Part shown: positions 8,446 through 16,506 of the stretch, piece by piece
Numbering within the stretch: position 1 is the first letter of the stretch
How the letters are laid out: every line of letters begins with the position of its first letter
Origin: Ideonella oryzae
Lineage (GTDB): Bacteria; Pseudomonadota; Gammaproteobacteria; Burkholderiales; Burkholderiaceae_C
DNA length: 64,000 nucleotides
Assembly (NCBI RefSeq): GCF_024055665.1
Contig: NZ_JAMXMC010000002.1
Location: 372,001-436,000 of the forward strand
Direction of reading: 5' to 3'
The notes under the pieces: generated by a model
Database searches by the model: none
The model's input: the letters and a program-made list of their open reading frames with translations, nothing else
Told to the model about the DNA's origin: nothing
Made by a program: the position numbers and the translations under genes

Positions 8446-10524
8446 ATGAACACCAAGAACAACCCCTTGCTGTCCCCCTGGTCCACGCCCTTCGGGCTGC
8501 CGCCCTTCGATGAGATTCGCCCCGAGCACTTCGTGCCGGCCCTGCAGGCGGCCATGGCCGAGCAGCGCCTTGAACTGGACGCCATCGGGGCCCAGGCCGA
8601 GCCCCCCAGCTTCGAGAACACCGTGGCGGCCCTGGATCGCTCGGGCGCCTGGCTCTACCGCCTGGACGCGCTGCTGTCCAACCTGACGGCCTCGGCCACC
8701 TCACCAGCCTTGCAGGCGGTGCAGCGCGAGCTGGCCGCGCCGCTGGCCGCGCACGACAGCGCGGTGAAGATGCACCCCGGGGTGTTCGCCCGGCTGGATG
8801 CCCTGCACGCCCAGCGCCACAGTCTGGGCCTGGAGCCCGAGGCCCTGCGCCTGCTGGAGCGTCTGCACCTGGACTGCGTGCGCGCCGGCGCCCGCCTGGG
8901 GCCGCAGGCCCAGCAGCGCTACGCCGCCATCATGCAGGAGCTGGCCACGCTGTGCACCCAGTTCGCCCAGAACGTGCTGGCCGACGAGGCCGCCTACCAG
9001 CTGGTGCTGCGCGGCGAGGACGATCTGGCCGGTCTGCCGGATTTCGTGCGGGCCGCGGCCCGTCAGGCGGCCGCCGAGCGCGGTCTGGATGAGGCGGCCC
9101 ATGTCATCACCCTGAACCGCTCGTTGATCGAACCCTTCCTGACCTATTCCGACTGCCGCGACCTGCGCGAGCAGGCCTGGCAGGCCTGGAGCCGGCGCGG
9201 CGAGATGCCGGGTGAGACCGACAACCGCACGCTGATCCAGCGCATCCTGGTGCTGCGCAACGCCCAGGCGCGCGAGCACGGCTTCGACAACTACGCCGAC
9301 TACGTGCTGACCGACAGCATGGCCGGGGCGCAGCGGGCGGTGCGGCAGCTGCTGGGCGAGGTCTGGCAGCGTGCCCTGCCGGCGGCCGAGCGCGAGCGCC
9401 AGGCCCTGATCGCGATGATGCGCAGCCATGGCGTGCAGGGCGAGCCCGAAGCCTGGGATTGGCGCTACTGGTCGGAGAAGGTGCGCCAGGCCCGCTATGA
9501 CATCGACGACGCCGAGGTGAAGCCCTATTTCTCGCTGGAGCGCATGGTCGAGGCCCTGTTCGACTGTGCCCAGCGCCTGTTCGGCGTGCGCTTCGAAGTG
9601 CGGCCGGAGGTGCGCGCCTACCACCCGGATGTGCAGGTCTACGAGATGTTCGACGCCCAGGGGCGCAGCGCCGGGCTGTTCCTGCAGGACAACTTCGCGC
9701 GGGCCACCAAGCGCTCGGGTGCCTGGATGAGTGACTTCGCCTACCAGTCGCGCAACCGTGGGGTGGACCGGCCCATCATCGTCAACAACAACAATTTCGC
9801 CAAGGCCGCGCCCGGCCAGCCCACGCTGCTGTCCTTCGACGACGCGCGCACGCTGTTCCACGAGTTCGGCCATGGCCTGCACGGGCTGCTGTCCAACGTC
9901 ACCTACCACCGGCTGGCCGGCACCCAGGTGCTGCGCGATTTCGTGGAGCTGCCTTCGCAGTTGTTCGAACATTGGCTGGGCGAGCCCGAGGTGCTGCGCC
10001 GCCACGCCCGCCACTGGCAGACGGGCGAACCCATCCCGCAGGCGCTGATCGACCGTCTGCAGACGGCACGGCGCTGGGGGCAGGGTTATGAGACGGTGAG
10101 CTACACCGGCAGCGCGCTGGTGGACCTGGAGATCCACGCGCTGAGCGACCCGGCGGGACCGGGCGATGTGGTGGCCTTCGAGCAGGCCACGCTGCGGCGG
10201 CTGGGCATGCCGCCGGCGGTGGGCATGCGGCATCGCTTGCCGCATTTCCAGCATCTGTTCGCCGGCGCGGGCTATGCCGCGGGCTACTACGTCTACCTCT
10301 GGGCCGAGGTGCTGGACGCCGATGCCTTCAACGCATTCGTTGAGGCCGGCAACCCGTTTGATCCGATGGTGGCGCAGCGCTTGCTGCGCCACATCTACGC
10401 GGTGGGGGACACAGTGGACCCCACCACGGCTTACACGTCCTTCCGGGGACGCTTGCCGGCGTTGGAACCGTTGCTGGCAAAGCGCGGCTTGTTGCCGGCA
10501 GAGGCCGGCTTGCCGGCGCCCTGA
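8446..10524 (+). CDS. M3 family zinc metallopeptidase (Dcp / oligopeptidase A type)
   Basis: A 692-residue cytoplasmic thimet-type oligopeptidase that degrades short peptides. It starts with NPLLSPWSTPFGLPPFDEI, as in Dcp and OpdA. The zinc site HEFGHGLHG lies at about residues 472-480. The downstream segment FVELPSQLFEHW and the GYETVSYTGSALVDLEIH region match the Dcp (dipeptidyl carboxypeptidase) side of the family better than PrlC. The ATG at 8446 is preferred over the 8311 start because the first conserved residues follow it. Its last 94 bp overlap the 3' end of the convergent helicase gene, and conserved C-terminal residues (FRGRLPALEPLLAKRG) lie inside the overlap. Confidence 0.92.
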   Translation: MNTKNNPLLSPWSTPFGLPPFDEIRPEHFVPALQAAMAEQRLELDAIGAQAEPPSFENTVAALDRSGAWLYRLDALLSNLTASATSPALQAVQRELAAPLAAHDSAVKMHPGVFARLDALHAQRHSLGLEPEALRLLERLHLDCVRAGARLGPQAQQRYAAIMQELATLCTQFAQNVLADEAAYQLVLRGEDDLAGLPDFVRAAARQAAAERGLDEAAHVITLNRSLIEPFLTYSDCRDLREQAWQAWSRRGEMPGETDNRTLIQRILVLRNAQAREHGFDNYADYVLTDSMAGAQRAVRQLLGEVWQRALPAAERERQALIAMMRSHGVQGEPEAWDWRYWSEKVRQARYDIDDAEVKPYFSLERMVEALFDCAQRLFGVRFEVRPEVRAYHPDVQVYEMFDAQGRSAGLFLQDNFARATKRSGAWMSDFAYQSRNRGVDRPIIVNNNNFAKAAPGQPTLLSFDDARTLFHEFGHGLHGLLSNVTYHRLAGTQVLRDFVELPSQLFEHWLGEPEVLRRHARHWQTGEPIPQALIDRLQTARRWGQGYETVSYTGSALVDLEIHALSDPAGPGDVVAFEQATLRRLGMPPAVGMRHRLPHFQHLFAGAGYAAGYYVYLWAEVLDADAFNAFVEAGNPFDPMVAQRLLRHIYAVGDTVDPTTAYTSFRGRLPALEPLLAKRGLLPAEAGLPAP

Positions 10525-12098
10525 CGCGGGCCGCGGTTGCCTTCCCAGCCGCCTTCGCGGCGGGCTTCGAACGGGGCGCGCTGCGGGCGGTCGCCACCCT
10601 CGCGGCGCTCGAAGGCCGGGCGATCGGCGCGCGGGGCGCGATGCTCGAAGGGCGCGCTGTCGCGGCGCTCGAACTGACCGCCTTCGCGGCGCTGCTCGAA
10701 GTGGCCGCCGTCACGGCGTTCGAACGGACCGTCCTGACGACCGAAGGCCGGACGCTCCGAGCGCTGCTCGAAGGGGCGGTCGTTCGGACGGCGGTCACGC
10801 GGGGGGCGTGCGCCGTAGCCCTGGCGGTCCTGCTGGCCACTGAAGCCACCGCCGAAGCCGCCACCAAAACCACCGCGACCGCGGGGGGCACCGCCACGCG
10901 GCGGGCGCTGGTTGAAGATCTCCGGCGACGGCCGGCTCGGCTCCAGGCCTTCCACCGTGGCCACCGGGATGGGCTGGGTGGTGTAGTGCTGGATGCGACG
11001 GATCATCGGCACGTCACGGCGCTCGGCCAGCGTGACCGCACGGCCTTCGCGGCCGGCACGGCCGGTGCGGCCGATGCGGTGCACGTAGTCCTCGGCCTTG
11101 AGCGGCAGGCCGTAGTTGATGACGTGGGTGATGGTGGGCACGTCAATGCCACGGGCGGCCACGTCGGTGGCCACCAGGATGCGCAGCTGGCGGCTGCGCA
11201 GGCCTTGCAGCACGCGGTTGCGGCGGCCTTGCGGCATGCCACCGTGCAGGGCGGCCACGCGGTGACCCATGTCGGCCAGACGGTCGGCCAGGAAGTCGGC
11301 ATCCACCTGGGTGCTGGTGAAGACCACGGCCTGGTCCACCGCGTTGTCGGTCAGCAGGCTGTCCAGCAGGGCCTTCTTGTGGTCCAGGCTGTCGGCCCAC
11401 ATCAGTTGCTGGGTGATGTTCTCGTGCTTGGCGGTGTGGCCGGCGATTTCGATGCGCTCGACGTCGTCCTTCTGCAGGCGCTGGGCCAGACGGCCGACTT
11501 CGCCGTCGAAGGTGGCGCTGGCCATCAGGGTCTGGCGCTTGGCGGGCAGTTGCTCGGCAATGTGCTCGATGTCCTCGATGAAGCCCATGTCCAGCATGCG
11601 GTCGGCCTCGTCCAGCACCAGCATCTCGACGTTGTCCAGCACGGCCTTGCCGCTCTGGATGTGGTCGATCAGGCGGCCCGGGGTGGCGATCAGGATGTCC
11701 AGCGGGCTGCGCAGGGCCTTGAGCTGGGCGGGGTAGGGCACGCCGCCGACCACGCTGGTCACGGTCAGCCAGGGCACGTTGCGACCGTAGTCGGAGGCGG
11801 CCTTGGCCACCTGCATCGACAGTTCACGGGTGGGCACCAGCACCAGGATGCGCGGGCCCTTGATTTCGCCGCGCTTGGGCTTGTTGGCCGGATCCTTGCG
11901 GGCCTCGAGCACGCGCATCAGCGCGGGCAGCACGAAGGAAGCGGTCTTGCCGCTGCCGGTGGAAGAGCACACGCGCAGGTCGCGGCCTTGCAGGGCTGCG
12001 GGGATGGCGCGGGCCTGGACTTCGGTGGGGTTCTCGTAGCCGGCGGTGCGAACAGCGCTCAGCAGGGTCTCGTCGAGACCCAGGGATTCAAAACTCAT
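10431..12098 (-). CDS. rhlE: DEAD-box RNA helicase, RhlE-like, with RG/FExR-rich tail
   Basis: ATP-dependent RNA helicase (555 residues) likely acting in ribosome assembly or RNA turnover. The core shows the Q motif before SSTGSGKTASF (motif I), PTREL (Ia), VLDEADRMLDMGF (II), MASATF (III), VATDVAARGID (V) and HRIGRTGRAGREG (VI). After about residue 390 comes a basic low-complexity tail with RGG-type segments and repeated FE-x-R units (PFEQR, PFERR, HFEQR, QFERR, PFEHR, AFERR, PFEAR). The start at 12098 (MSFESLGLDE) is the family N-terminus. The 3' end overlaps the M3 peptidase gene by 94 bp on the opposite strand. Confidence 0.93.
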   Translation of the reverse strand: MSFESLGLDETLLSAVRTAGYENPTEVQARAIPAALQGRDLRVCSSTGSGKTASFVLPALMRVLEARKDPANKPKRGEIKGPRILVLVPTRELSMQVAKAASDYGRNVPWLTVTSVVGGVPYPAQLKALRSPLDILIATPGRLIDHIQSGKAVLDNVEMLVLDEADRMLDMGFIEDIEHIAEQLPAKRQTLMASATFDGEVGRLAQRLQKDDVERIEIAGHTAKHENITQQLMWADSLDHKKALLDSLLTDNAVDQAVVFTSTQVDADFLADRLADMGHRVAALHGGMPQGRRNRVLQGLRSRQLRILVATDVAARGIDVPTITHVINYGLPLKAEDYVHRIGRTGRAGREGRAVTLAERRDVPMIRRIQHYTTQPIPVATVEGLEPSRPSPEIFNQRPPRGGAPRGRGGFGGGFGGGFSGQQDRQGYGARPPRDRRPNDRPFEQRSERPAFGRQDGPFERRDGGHFEQRREGGQFERRDSAPFEHRAPRADRPAFERREGGDRPQRAPFEARREGGWEGNRGPRQGAGKPASAGNKPRFASNGSNAGKRPRKDV

Positions 12099-12603
12099 GA
12101 TCAACCTTGGAGAGCACCGGTCAACCCACGGAAGGCAGGCTGAAAACGGCGCGGTGGGGCAGTAAAAGGCATCGCCACCGACCGCGCTGGGCCAACTGCA
12201 AAAGCAGCCTGCCCGGCTCTGCTGAACTACCCCGCATGCCGAAGCGCGCAAGGCAAAAAACCGGAGGGTCGAAGGGGATGTGCGAAAGGCGGCTTGAACC
12301 GGTTCAGGACCAGATCAAGTCCGCAGGAGCGGCCAGATGGCTCCGGCAAAAGACCAACTCACACAGAAAGACCAGAAGGAATCCAGTCCGTGGCGGTCAG
12401 CATTTTTGCTCCAAGCCTGAGATTCTATCAGCTTGTGTCAGTTTCGACAAACTGGGAACTCGGTCGGACTTCACAATTCACAGCAGACGCGTGTCGCTTC
12501 GCCTGTGCGAAGCCCGCCGCCGCCCGATGCGCGTCGTTCCCGCATCCCAACAGAATCCGAGGCCTTCTTGTCGTCCACACCCCTCCGGCGCCCCCGTCCG
12601 GCC
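12099..12603. other. Divergent intergenic region, helicase / TonB receptor (505 bp)
   Basis: This long shared upstream region has no credible ORF. It is visibly less GC-rich than its neighbours around 12240-12480. It contains a perfect inverted repeat at 12439-12454 and, on the minus strand near 12205-12245, a tRNA D-arm-like string that does not extend into a tRNA. The long helicase leader (over 100 nt) would be compatible with RNA-level autoregulation, known for several cold-induced DEAD-box genes; this is inference. No clear Fur box was seen for the receptor. Confidence 0.5.
12439..12454. promoter_or_regulatory. Inverted repeat upstream of the TonB-dependent receptor
   Basis: CAGTTT-CGAC-AAACTG is a perfect 6-bp inverted repeat with a 4-nt spacer, 150 bp before the receptor start. 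It could be an operator for a dimeric regulator or an RNA hairpin. The assignment rests on symmetry and position only. Confidence 0.3.
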
Positions 12604-14805
12604 ATGCGTCTTTCCCTTCTGGGCCAGAGTCTCGCGGCGGCCGGCCTGCTGATCAGCCCCCTGTGCAGCTTGGCGCAGTCGACGCCCACTGCCACGCCGG
12701 CGCCGCCAGCATCGGCACCGGCGCAGACGGCTCCGCCGGCCAGCCCCACGGTGCAACAGATCCAGATCAACGGCAACAAGCTCAGCGACGTCGAGGAGCG
12801 GCGGCGCTCCACCGCGGCCAAGATCATCGTCGGACGCGACGAGATCGAGAAATTCGGTGACAGCACCGTGGGCGACCTGCTCAAGCGCCTGCCGGGCGTC
12901 ACGTTGTCGGGCACACCTGGGCGTGGCGGCAACATCCGCATGCGCGGCCTGGGCGGCGGCTACACCCAGATCCTGCTGGACGGCGAGCGGGTGCAGGGCG
13001 GCTTGTCGCTCGACTCCATCGACCCGGACCAGATCGAACGCATCGAGATCCTGCGCGCGCCCACCGCCGAGACGGGCGCCCGGGCGATCGCCGGCACCAT
13101 CAACATCATCACCCGCGACGGCTTCACCAAGCGCCGCAACGATGTGCGGGCCAGCATCGGCCTGGAAAATGGCCGCGTGCAGCCGCGGGCCTCGTGGTCG
13201 CGCGAAGACACGCTGGGGCCGATGAACTACAACGTCACGCTCTCGGCCTTCCGCTTCGACCGGGCCGATGCCAGCCAGGTCCGCACCGTCAACGACACCG
13301 ACGACCGCACCGAGGACAAGCGCTCCAACAGCACCCGCAACGGGGTGCACCTGGGCAGCAAGTTCCAGTGGAAGTTCGAGGATGGCGACACACTGATGCT
13401 GATGCCGATGCTGGTGTACTCCAGCGGCAGCAGCCATGGTGACTCGAGCTTCGAGCCTGGGGCCCTGGGCACGCTGCCCTACAGCGCCAGCAGCAGCAAG
13501 ACGGACAGCGAGTTCTCGCTGGCGCGGGTCAACAGCCAGTGGCGCGGCCGGGCCGGCGAGGGCAGCCTGGAGCTCAAGGCGGGGGTGGGCCAGTCGCGCA
13601 ACCTCAGCCACAGCTGGACCACCGAGTTCGACAGCGAGCAGGGCGGTGACCCACTGGAGGACGACCGCTCACAGGGCGTGGAGCGCACCGGCAACGCCAG
13701 CGCCAAGTACAGCCTGCTGCTGGAGAACGACCACAGCCTGGTCACCGGCTTCGAGAGCGAGTACGCGCGCCGCAACCAGACCAGCCAGCAGCTCACCAAC
13801 GGCGTGCCCGCCACCGCCGACTATGGGGATGACTACCTCGCCAACAGCCTGCGGCTGGCCGGCTATGCGCAGGACGAGTGGAACATCAGCCCGCAGTGGG
13901 CCGCCTATGCCGGCCTGCGCTGGGAGGGCATCCGCACCCAGAGCCAGGGCAGCGACGATGTGAACCACAGCAACCTCAGCAGCGTCTGGACGCCGCTGCT
14001 GCATGCGGTCTACAAGTTCGACCCCAAGAGCCGCGACCAGATCCGCATCAGCCTGACCCGCAGCTACCGCTCGCCCGACCTGAGTGACCTGATCGGCACG
14101 ACCTGGCTGGCCAAGGGCACCAATTCCGAGACCAACCCGGACAAGGCCGGCAATCCGAACCTGAAGCCCGAACTGGCCACCGGGGTGGACCTGGCCTACG
14201 AGGTCTACCTGGACGATGGCGGCATGCTCAGCGCCAACCTGTTTGCGCGCCGCATCAGCAACCTGATGCGCACCCTGACCACGGCCGTGCCGCAGGGCGA
14301 TGGCAGCACCCGCTGGGTGGCCCGCCCGCAGAACATCGGCAACGCCTCCACCCAGGGCATTGAGCTGGAAGCCAAGTTCCGGTTGACCACCTTGTGGGCC
14401 GATGCGCCGGCGGTGGACCTGCGCAGCAACGCCAGCCTCTACCAGTCGCGCGTGGACGGGGTGCCCGGGCCGGACAACCGCCTGAGCCAGCAGGCCGCGG
14501 GCTCGCTGAACCTGGGGGCCGACTACAAGATCCCGCACACCCCGGTGACGGTGGGCGGCAACGTCAACTGGACGCCGGGCTACCGCACCCGCCTGTCGGA
14601 GAACCAGTGGGCGTTGCAGAGCCCCAAGCGGGTCGTCGACCTCTACGGGCTCTACCAGATCTCCCCCAATGCCCGGGTGCGGCTGAGCGCCAGCAACCTG
14701 GACCCGCGCGAAGTGGAGACGGCCAGCACCGTGGGCGATGAAACGGCCACCACGCTGTCGCGCAGCTACATCAACTGGGCGCTGCAGCTCGAGATGAAGC
14801 TCTGA
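12604..14805 (+). CDS. TonB-dependent outer-membrane receptor
   Basis: A 733-residue outer-membrane receptor, probably for a siderophore or other scarce ligand. A Sec signal peptide (MRLSLLGQSLAAAGLL...CSLAQ, cleavage near residue 25) is followed by a Pro/Ala-rich linker. The plug domain carries IIVGRDEIEKFGDSTVGDLLKRLPGV and GGNIRMRGLGGGYTQILLDG, ending with IERIEILRAPTAETGARAIAGTIN-like residues. The rest is beta-barrel sequence ending in the aromatic-poor terminus INWALQLEMKL. The ATG at 12604 is chosen because the signal peptide begins there; the reading frame is open upstream to 12433. No strong Shine-Dalgarno is visible. The ligand cannot be told from the sequence. Confidence 0.9.
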   Translation: MRLSLLGQSLAAAGLLISPLCSLAQSTPTATPAPPASAPAQTAPPASPTVQQIQINGNKLSDVEERRRSTAAKIIVGRDEIEKFGDSTVGDLLKRLPGVTLSGTPGRGGNIRMRGLGGGYTQILLDGERVQGGLSLDSIDPDQIERIEILRAPTAETGARAIAGTINIITRDGFTKRRNDVRASIGLENGRVQPRASWSREDTLGPMNYNVTLSAFRFDRADASQVRTVNDTDDRTEDKRSNSTRNGVHLGSKFQWKFEDGDTLMLMPMLVYSSGSSHGDSSFEPGALGTLPYSASSSKTDSEFSLARVNSQWRGRAGEGSLELKAGVGQSRNLSHSWTTEFDSEQGGDPLEDDRSQGVERTGNASAKYSLLLENDHSLVTGFESEYARRNQTSQQLTNGVPATADYGDDYLANSLRLAGYAQDEWNISPQWAAYAGLRWEGIRTQSQGSDDVNHSNLSSVWTPLLHAVYKFDPKSRDQIRISLTRSYRSPDLSDLIGTTWLAKGTNSETNPDKAGNPNLKPELATGVDLAYEVYLDDGGMLSANLFARRISNLMRTLTTAVPQGDGSTRWVARPQNIGNASTQGIELEAKFRLTTLWADAPAVDLRSNASLYQSRVDGVPGPDNRLSQQAAGSLNLGADYKIPHTPVTVGGNVNWTPGYRTRLSENQWALQSPKRVVDLYGLYQISPNARVRLSASNLDPREVETASTVGDETATTLSRSYINWALQLEMKL

Positions 14806-14809
14806 GCGC

Positions 14810-14828
14810 GGGGTGGACTCCGGACCCC
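14810..14828. terminator. Imperfect hairpin between convergent genes
   Basis: GGGGT and ACCCC flank a short GG-ACT-CC inner stem between the receptor gene (ends 14805) and the convergent S4-domain gene (ends 14839). It is a plausible terminator for either strand; no T-tract is present. Confidence 0.3.
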
Positions 14829-14838
14829 GGGCGGGGGC

Positions 14839-15075
14839 TTAGCCCTCGCCGGTTTCCGTGTCGGCCACCACGTGCACGGCCTGGTCGCCCAGCGTGACGC
14901 GCTGGCCTGCGCGGATCTTGCAGGTCTTGCGCAGTTCCACCTGTCCGTCCACCTGCACGTCGCCCGCGGCAATCAGCTGCTTGGCCGTGCCGCCGCTGGG
15001 GGCCAGGCCGGTGGCCTTGAGCAGGGCGTCCAGGGGGATGTGCTCGCCGCGCAGCGGCAGTTCGATCTCTTGCAT
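14839..15075 (-). CDS. Small S4-domain RNA-binding protein (YbcJ-like)
   Basis: A 78-residue protein that is essentially one S4 RNA-binding domain. It has the alpha-L shape motif IPLDALLKATGLAPSGGTAKQLIAAGDVQVDG, with the conserved G-G-x-A-K and V-x-V-N/D-G elements, as in E. coli YbcJ. The likely role is rRNA or tRNA binding; no catalytic domain is attached. Starts at 15075 (MQEIELPL), 15084 and 15096 are all in frame; the first agrees best with YbcJ. It is divergent from rsgA with a 329-bp gap. Confidence 0.8.
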   Translation of the reverse strand: MQEIELPLRGEHIPLDALLKATGLAPSGGTAKQLIAAGDVQVDGQVELRKTCKIRAGQRVTLGDQAVHVVADTETGEG

Positions 15076-15089
15076 GCCAGGCATTGTGC

Positions 15090-15095
15090 TTGACA
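15090..15095 (+). promoter_or_regulatory. Consensus -35 element TTGACA upstream of the rsgA leader
   Basis: An exact TTGACA lies 73 bp before the leader ORF. No convincing -10 hexamer is seen at 17 bp; CAGAGT is the closest at 18 bp. It is offered as a candidate promoter element only. Confidence 0.3.
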
Positions 15096-15167
15096 AGCTC
15101 CGGTGACCGGGCGCAGAGTGCGCCTCTCATCTCATTCATCAACCCCTCAACCCGCAGGAGGACGACC

Positions 15168-15212
15168 ATGATGCACCGCACAGATCTTTCCCACCCTGCC
15201 GTGGCCCGTTGA
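15168..15212 (+). CDS. Putative 14-residue leader peptide upstream of rsgA
   Basis: A short ORF encodes MMHRTDLSHPAVAR and ends with TGA. It is preceded by a strong Shine-Dalgarno (AGGAGG at 15157-15162, 5 nt before the ATG), which is much better than the site in front of rsgA itself. It sits in a 329-bp leader, 192 bp upstream of the rsgA ATG. No run of one regulatory codon is obvious, so the signal it would sense is unknown. It could be a translated regulatory leader or a chance ORF behind a good SD; translation was not demonstrated. Confidence 0.4.
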   Translation: MMHRTDLSHPAVAR

Positions 15213-15404
15213 GCGCCGGTTGATTCTTCTCGCGGGTGTGCCATCCGCGTCGCCCCACCGGGGCACCTTCCTCCCGCTTCCTTCCGGTCACGGCCCCTTC
15301 CGCCGTCACGCGTGCGCCCGTTGGCGCCTGCGCGTCTCTCGACCCTGTGCGCCTTGCGCGCACCCGGGCGGGCCCCCCGTGGCCGGCCCACGGAAGCGAC
15401 TCCC

Positions 15405-16490
15405 ATGTTCGACTCGAACGACTTCGACGCCTTGCGTCGTCTCGGCCTCCAGACCTCTCTTGTTTCCCAGGCCCTGGGCCTGTCCACCCAGGACGAAGAG
15501 CGCCTGATGCGCGTCGTCGAGGTGCAGCGCGACCGCTGCACCCTGCACGACGGCCACCAACTCCACGAGGCCCGGCTGTGGCCCGCCCTGCAGGCGCGCC
15601 TGCAGGTGCAGGGCGAGGGCCTGACCGTCGGTGACTGGGTGCTGGCCCGCCCGGACGGCTGCGGCGGCCAGTGGATCTCGGCCCAGCTGCCACCCGACCA
15701 CCGCCTGGTGCGGCGGGATGCCAGCGGGCACCGCCAGGGCCTGGTCAGCCATGTGGACCATGCCTTGCTGGTGATGACCTGCGGGCACGACTTCAACCTG
15801 CGCCGCCTGGACCGCTACCTGGCCCTGGTGCGCCTGGCCGAGGTGGACCCGGTGGTGGTGCTCACCCAGGCCGACTGCCATGCCGATCCGGACGCCCGCG
15901 TGCGTGCGGTGCATCAGCACCTGGGGGCAGGCGCGCTGCAGCCCCCGGTGCTGGCGGTGGACGGGCGCCAGGCCCAGGCGGCCCAGGCGCTGTCGCCCTG
16001 GCTGGCGCCGGGGCGCACCCTGGTGCTGCTGGGCTCCAGCGGAGCGGGCAAGAGCACGCTGCTCAACACCCTGGCCGGCCATGGCGCTGACGATGCGCAG
16101 CCCACCGGCGCCGCGCGCGAGCACGATGGCCGCGGACGCCACACGACCACCGCGCGCTCGCTGCACCTGTGTCCCTCCGGGGCCTGCGTGATCGACACAC
16201 CGGGCCTGCGGGGCCTACAGCTGGATGCCGACGAGGCCGATCTGGCGCGCGCCTTCGACGACATCGCGGCGCTGTCGCACCACTGCCGCTTTCGCGACTG
16301 CCAGCACGAGGAGGAGCCCGGCTGCGCGGTGCGCGGCCGGGTCTCGCCCGACCGCCTGCTGAGCTGGCACAAGCTGCAGCGCGAGGCGCGCCGGCATGAG
16401 CAGGACGCCTTGCAACGGCGCGAGCAGCTGTCGGTGTGGAAGGCGCGCAGCCGGGCCACGCGCGAGGTGATGCGGCTCAAGCGGGGCTGA
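15405..16490 (+). CDS. rsgA: Small ribosomal subunit biogenesis GTPase RsgA
   Basis: Circularly permuted GTPase (361 residues) that checks late 30S maturation. An N-terminal OB-fold (about residues 30-100) is followed by G-motifs in permuted order: G4 as VVLTQAD (151-157), G1 P-loop GSSGAGKSTLLN (210-221), G2 around RGRHTTT (243-249) and G3 DTPGLRG (264-270). The C-terminal zinc-binding stretch is HHCRFRDCQHEEEPGC (292-307). The G4 motif has TQAD instead of the usual N/TKxD. The start at 15405 (MFDSNDFDAL) gives the expected length; the frame is open upstream to 15312. Confidence 0.92.
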   Translation: MFDSNDFDALRRLGLQTSLVSQALGLSTQDEERLMRVVEVQRDRCTLHDGHQLHEARLWPALQARLQVQGEGLTVGDWVLARPDGCGGQWISAQLPPDHRLVRRDASGHRQGLVSHVDHALLVMTCGHDFNLRRLDRYLALVRLAEVDPVVVLTQADCHADPDARVRAVHQHLGAGALQPPVLAVDGRQAQAAQALSPWLAPGRTLVLLGSSGAGKSTLLNTLAGHGADDAQPTGAAREHDGRGRHTTTARSLHLCPSGACVIDTPGLRGLQLDADEADLARAFDDIAALSHHCRFRDCQHEEEPGCAVRGRVSPDRLLSWHKLQREARRHEQDALQRREQLSVWKARSRATREVMRLKRG

Positions 16491-16506
16491 GCCGCATCGG
16501 CCTTGT

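Larger units (their letters stand above)
15076..15404 (+). promoter_or_regulatory. Structured leader region of rsgA
   Basis: The 329 bp between the S4 gene and rsgA contain a -35-like TTGACA, the leader ORF at 15168-15212, and at least three hairpins: GCCCC-ACC-GGGGC (15252-15264), GTGCGC-CTTGC-GCGCAC (15347-15363) and CCGTGG-CCGGC-CCACGG (15377-15393). The last one ends in the GG of the rsgA Shine-Dalgarno (GGAAGCGA) and could occlude it. An outer pairing GTGCC/GGCAC (15238-15242 with 15262-15266) competes with part of the first hairpin. The layout resembles translation-coupled attenuation, but no known riboswitch class was recognised. Confidence 0.4.

Noticed and set aside
12190-12250. tRNA-like sequence on the minus strand (GGGGTAGTTCAGCAG)
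   Set aside because: Only a D-arm-like string is present. There is no matching acceptor stem, no GTTCGAATC-type T-loop and no CCA end at the right distance.
12400-12603. Fur box upstream of the TonB-dependent receptor
   Set aside because: No stretch approaches the GATAAT-type 19-bp consensus; the only clear symmetry is CAGTTT/AAACTG.
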